From Magnetospirillum sp. (GTDB lineage: Bacteria; Pseudomonadota; Alphaproteobacteria; Rhodospirillales; Magnetospirillaceae): a DNA stretch of 17,892 nt. Under the pieces are notes generated by a model. The model was not told the DNA's origin. It worked only from the letters and a program-made list of their open reading frames with translations, and searched no databases. The stretch is from the NCBI GenBank assembly GCA_020217035.1, contig JAIWOG010000221.1:1-17892 (forward strand). Direction: 5' to 3'. Numbering within the stretch: the first letter of the stretch is position 1; every line of letters starts with the position of its first letter. Made by a program: the position numbers and the translations under genes. This document shows, piece by piece, positions 15,704 through 17,892 of the stretch.

Positions 15704-15736
15704 GGTCCACGCGACTGGTCCACACAGGTGGTCCAC
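15704..15736. repeat. three GGTCCAC repeats at 13-bp period (possible integrase arm sites)
   Basis: GGTCCAC occurs at 15704-15710, 15717-15723 and 15730-15736, exactly 13 bp apart. The second and third copies share the longer TGGTCCACA. The array lies about 60 bp inside the element from the tRNA remnant, where tyrosine recombinases bind short direct repeats (arm-type sites). The function is inferred from position. Confidence 0.65.
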
Positions 15737-15885
15737 ATACCCCGCGGAGAGGTTGTCAACATTACGCGGCCGGCATCGTAGGGGGACCGGCGGGCGGAGG
15801 CAACGTGATTGCTTGCTACGGGTTCCTGCCATTTTTCGGTATCCTGCCGTTCAACCGTTTCTGGCAGGTGAGGACGAAGTCGAAA

Positions 15886-16302
15886 ATGAGCGCAGGGAAG
15901 GCAATACTCAAGGCAACGTTTCCGCTGGCCGGTGTCATCTGGGAAGTGGTGGAGAGTTCGGGGAAGAAAGTCGATAACGCATCGTCGGGCGAAATGGGCC
16001 AGTTGGAGCTCGAAGCGGCACGACAGGCGGTCCGCCTGAAAATGGCAAAGTTGCAGGCTCAAGTGGCTCAGGAAATGGCCATCGCCAGCCGCATCGAAAG
16101 CGCCGAAGAAGTCGAGATCGAAGAATTTTACGATTCGGCTGCAAAGGGAACTCTTGGTGCGGAATTCAATGCAGAGACCAAGGTCGGGACGCTAGGGCTG
16201 GGCGGCGAAGGTCGCGTGGTCACGAAGCGCGTCTACCACTTCAAGGGATGGCGGAACGAGCCACTCGTCGTTGAAACGGGTGTGGTGGACGATCAGGGAT
16301 GA
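15886..16302 (+). CDS. element-borne protein of unknown function with central coiled coil
   Basis: ATG 15886 gives 138 residues. Alternative in-frame GTG starts are at 15868, and at 15805 where GGAGG lies 4 nt upstream; the longest form would add a hydrophobic N-terminus (VIACYGFLPFFGILPF). Start choice is uncertain. Residues about 36-82 form a charged helix with heptad-like spacing (GQLELEAARQAVRLKMAKLQ), followed by a beta-rich tail (GTLGLGGEGRVVTKRVYHF). There is no recognisable domain. It is the first gene inside the suspected element, and its codon use is more mixed than that of the left-hand genes. Confidence 0.65.
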   Translation: MSAGKAILKATFPLAGVIWEVVESSGKKVDNASSGEMGQLELEAARQAVRLKMAKLQAQVAQEMAIASRIESAEEVEIEEFYDSAAKGTLGAEFNAETKVGTLGLGGEGRVVTKRVYHFKGWRNEPLVVETGVVDDQG

Positions 16303-16371
16303 CGGTTCCCACGCCGCGCTTCGATGACCAAGTTTTATGGCCAGAGGTTGCGAAGGACCGCACCCGCAACC

Positions 16372-16647
16372 TCACCAAGGCCACGTGCCGGAACCGTTGT
16401 CAGGCTCCGGTTTCGGCTCCTTCGAAAGGTAGGGGCTGATGACACGGCGTAGGGTGCCACTGTAGTTCGTCCGCCAATCCTCCGCAGGCTGGCTCTCGTA
16501 CAGCGTGCGGGAGCACTCGGGGCAGATCAAGCAATGGCCGGCCTCGCCATAGTCCAGCGGCCACCAGGCGTCGTTCCCGAAATCGATGTCCTTCCCGTAG
16601 CGGCTGCACACGCTGCACGGGCCGCCGAGGAGACGCTCTTCCGTCAT
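16372..16647 (-). CDS. small Cys-rich zinc-ribbon-like protein
   Basis: ATG 16647 has GGGAG 6 nt upstream and gives 91 residues; in-frame starts further upstream lack a ribosome site. The cysteines form C11-xx-C14 and C39-xx-C42-xx-C45 (GPCSVCSRYG and HCLICPECSRT), with His38 beside the second cluster, a pattern expected for zinc binding. The rest is acidic and tryptophan-rich with a Pro-rich tail. No family is recognised. It diverges from the ImmA/IrrE gene. Together with its neighbours it is probably cargo of the integrated element. Confidence 0.7.
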   Translation of the reverse strand: MTEERLLGGPCSVCSRYGKDIDFGNDAWWPLDYGEAGHCLICPECSRTLYESQPAEDWRTNYSGTLRRVISPYLSKEPKPEPDNGSGTWPW

Positions 16648-16730
16648 TGGGGACTCCCTTCGTCTTGGCGGAACATCCTTCGGCCAAGCCTGCCCAACTG
16701 GTAAGTCGTTGACAAGTCCAGTCCTCAAGC

Positions 16731-16750
16731 GTGAATCACTCCTTATTCAC
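16731..16750. promoter_or_regulatory. inverted repeat upstream of the ImmA/IrrE gene promoter
   Basis: GTGAAT (16731-16736) and ATTCAC (16745-16750) are perfect 6-bp inverted arms, 8 bp apart. They lie just upstream of the -35 element and could bind a repressor controlling one or both divergent genes. No regulator gene is in view. Confidence 0.45.
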
Positions 16751-16758
16751 AGGTGGGC

Positions 16759-16787
16759 TTCACGGGAATTGCTCCCCATGTTATAGA
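16759..16787 (+). promoter_or_regulatory. extended -10 promoter of the ImmA/IrrE gene
   Basis: TATAGA (16782-16787) is preceded by TG at 16779-16780, forming a TGn extended -10. TTCACG (16759-16764) is a fair -35 at 17 bp. Transcription would start near 16794, giving a leader of about 35 nt before the strong ribosome site. Confidence 0.55.
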
Positions 16788-16828
16788 GGACCCGCGTTCA
16801 GGACATCGTTGACAGGGGGAGGTGAGCC

Positions 16829-17851
16829 ATGGCCGTCGCAAACCGCGCTTCCCCTATCGATCCCAAGAAGTCGCTCCGGCAGGAATTCACCGCCGTCGGC
16901 CTGAAGGCCAAGGACGCGTTCGGAGCCCTTCCCGAATGGTGGGAGGAGGCCGTCGCGCATCCATCAGGCGTCTTCGAGGTACGAGGTTTCGTCGCCAAGC
17001 ATTTCGGTCTGGAGATCGGCCCCGATGGCCGTCTCCGCCAGCGCCTGCTGCCTCACGCCTGCTTCAAGACGCGGACCGGCACCGACGTTTCCGAGATCGC
17101 GTCGGCACGGGCGATGGCAACCGCCGTCGCCAAGGTGGTCGCCTCGGCCACGACCACGCCATGGTCGGGCTCACTCCCGTCTGCCGCCGATCTGCGGGCC
17201 TCCGCAGTCTCCCGCGGGGAGACGCCTTGGGTCGGGCTGGACGACCTGCTGGACGCCTGCTGGTCCAACGGCGTGCCGGTTGTCTACATGCCGAGCCTTC
17301 CGGTCGCCAAGCCCAAGATGGACGGCATGGTGACCTTCTGCGCCGGCCGGCCTGTGATCCTGGTCACCAAGAAGGCTTCCGCGCCTGCGTGGATGCTGTT
17401 CGTACTCGCGCATGAAATGGGGCACGTCGCCGAGGGGCATCTAGAACAGTGCGAGGGCGGCGCCATCGTCGACGAGAAGGTGTCGGAGGAGGACGGCGAT
17501 ACCGACGAGCAGGAGAAGGCTGCCAACGCGTATGCCCTGCAAGCCTTGACCGGCGGCAGCAAGGGCAACATCCGCCTGAACCGTCTGATGAACGCGGCCA
17601 GCCTGGCCGATGCCGCTCTCCGCTTCGGTCGGACCAACGGCATCGACCCGGGCCACGTCATCCTCAACGCGGTGAAGAACACGCCGGTCAACGGCAAGGG
17701 TCCTTGGGCATTGGGCGCCGCTGCTCTGAAGCACATCGGCGAGGACGTTCCCACGGACGAGATGTGTCGCGAGGCGCTACGGCGACATGTCGACGTCGAC
17801 GCCCTGTCCGACGACAGTTTCGAGTTTCTGGAACGCATCGGCCTGTTGTGA
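16829..17851 (+). CDS. ImmA/IrrE-family zinc metallopeptidase
   Basis: ATG 16829 follows GGGGGAGG at 6-nt spacing and gives 340 residues. The zinc motif is HEMGH (195-199) in LFVLAHEMGHVAEGH. A third ligand is likely Glu229 in EQEKAANAYA, matching the family's E-x-x-A-N-x-F/Y-A signature. Residues 1-140 carry no clear helix-turn-helix, which is unusual because many members fuse an XRE domain there. Known members cleave repressors (ImmA in ICEBs1) or respond to damage (IrrE), and many act in toxin-antitoxin-like or mobile-element regulation. The stop overlaps the next start by 4 nt (GTGA), implying a two-gene operon. Placement on a suspected integrated element fits a mobile-element or defence role, which is inferred. 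Confidence 0.9.
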   Translation: MAVANRASPIDPKKSLRQEFTAVGLKAKDAFGALPEWWEEAVAHPSGVFEVRGFVAKHFGLEIGPDGRLRQRLLPHACFKTRTGTDVSEIASARAMATAVAKVVASATTTPWSGSLPSAADLRASAVSRGETPWVGLDDLLDACWSNGVPVVYMPSLPVAKPKMDGMVTFCAGRPVILVTKKASAPAWMLFVLAHEMGHVAEGHLEQCEGGAIVDEKVSEEDGDTDEQEKAANAYALQALTGGSKGNIRLNRLMNAASLADAALRFGRTNGIDPGHVILNAVKNTPVNGKGPWALGAAALKHIGEDVPTDEMCREALRRHVDVDALSDDSFEFLERIGLL

Positions 17852-17892
17852 CGGCGCGGTCGATGGGGGAACTCCACGCGTTCTTCGACAAG
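17848..17892 (+). CDS. start of a gene coupled to the ImmA/IrrE gene (truncated by the window)
   Basis: GTG 17848 shares GTGA with the stop of the preceding gene; ATG 17863 is an in-frame alternative preceded only by that gene's end. Fifteen codons are visible, reading VTARSMGELHAFFDK. Tight coupling suggests the partner of the metallopeptidase, but too little is seen to name it. The beginning does not look like the PIN-domain DUF4411 partners known for some ImmA/IrrE pairs. Confidence 0.5.
   Translation, partial: MTARSMGELHAFFDK

Noticed and set aside
15624..15710. a complete tRNA gene on the minus strand
   Set aside because: The T-loop and acceptor 3' strand are present, but the 5' T-stem has a mismatch, no UGGGGCG 5' acceptor lies at the right distance, and no anticodon arm can be folded by eye; it reads as a remnant.

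Overview
This window looks like chromosomal DNA of a GC-rich alphaproteobacterium. The overall gene style suggests a Rhodospirillales member such as Magnetospirillum or a relative, but that genus guess is an inference. The strongest lineage clue is regulatory: three perfect GTTC-N7-GTTC sites, the LexA box form used in Alphaproteobacteria, lie inside 1.65 kb.

Layout. (1) 1-6742: the 3' end of a probable methyltransferase gene, then a complete tripartite RND efflux operon on the minus strand (adaptor 5963-4794, pump 4778-1632, outer-membrane channel 1618-206). A TetR repressor gene (6104-6742) diverges from it, with a perfect palindromic operator between them. (2) 6703-11329: a compact, phage-derived module. 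It holds a small unknown protein, an S24 self-cleaving repressor, a conserved phage-type protein of unknown role, a small predicted papain-like (circularly permuted) protein, a small phage protein, a podovirus-type portal, a Bbp19-like protein and a scaffold-like protein. No terminase, major capsid, tail, lysis or integrase gene is present. Each of its three transcription units has its own LexA box. (3) 11330-12202: two strong stem-loops, an orphan ParA-type ATPase, and two more stem-loops. (4) 12202-15560: ordinary chromosomal genes: a secreted 8-cysteine protein, a Tat-exported dienelactone-hydrolase-family protein, a MATE transporter and a secreted Cache-domain protein. (5) 15600-17892: the left end of a probable integrated element. 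A 24-nt tRNA 3'-end remnant (probably tRNA-Gln) is followed by three GGTCCAC repeats with an exact 13-bp period. Cargo genes follow: a coiled-coil protein, a Cys-rich zinc-ribbon-like protein, and an ImmA/IrrE-family metallopeptidase that overlaps the next, truncated gene by 4 nt.

How the parts work together. The efflux operon and its TetR gene form a classical drug- or metabolite-responsive unit. The phage module reads as an SOS switch: RecA-stimulated cleavage of the S24 repressor and of host LexA would release the promoters together and express portal and scaffold proteins. The absence of the remaining virion genes makes it either a decayed prophage, or one locus of a dispersed, domesticated particle such as a gene transfer agent. 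That module is the most unusual content of the window.
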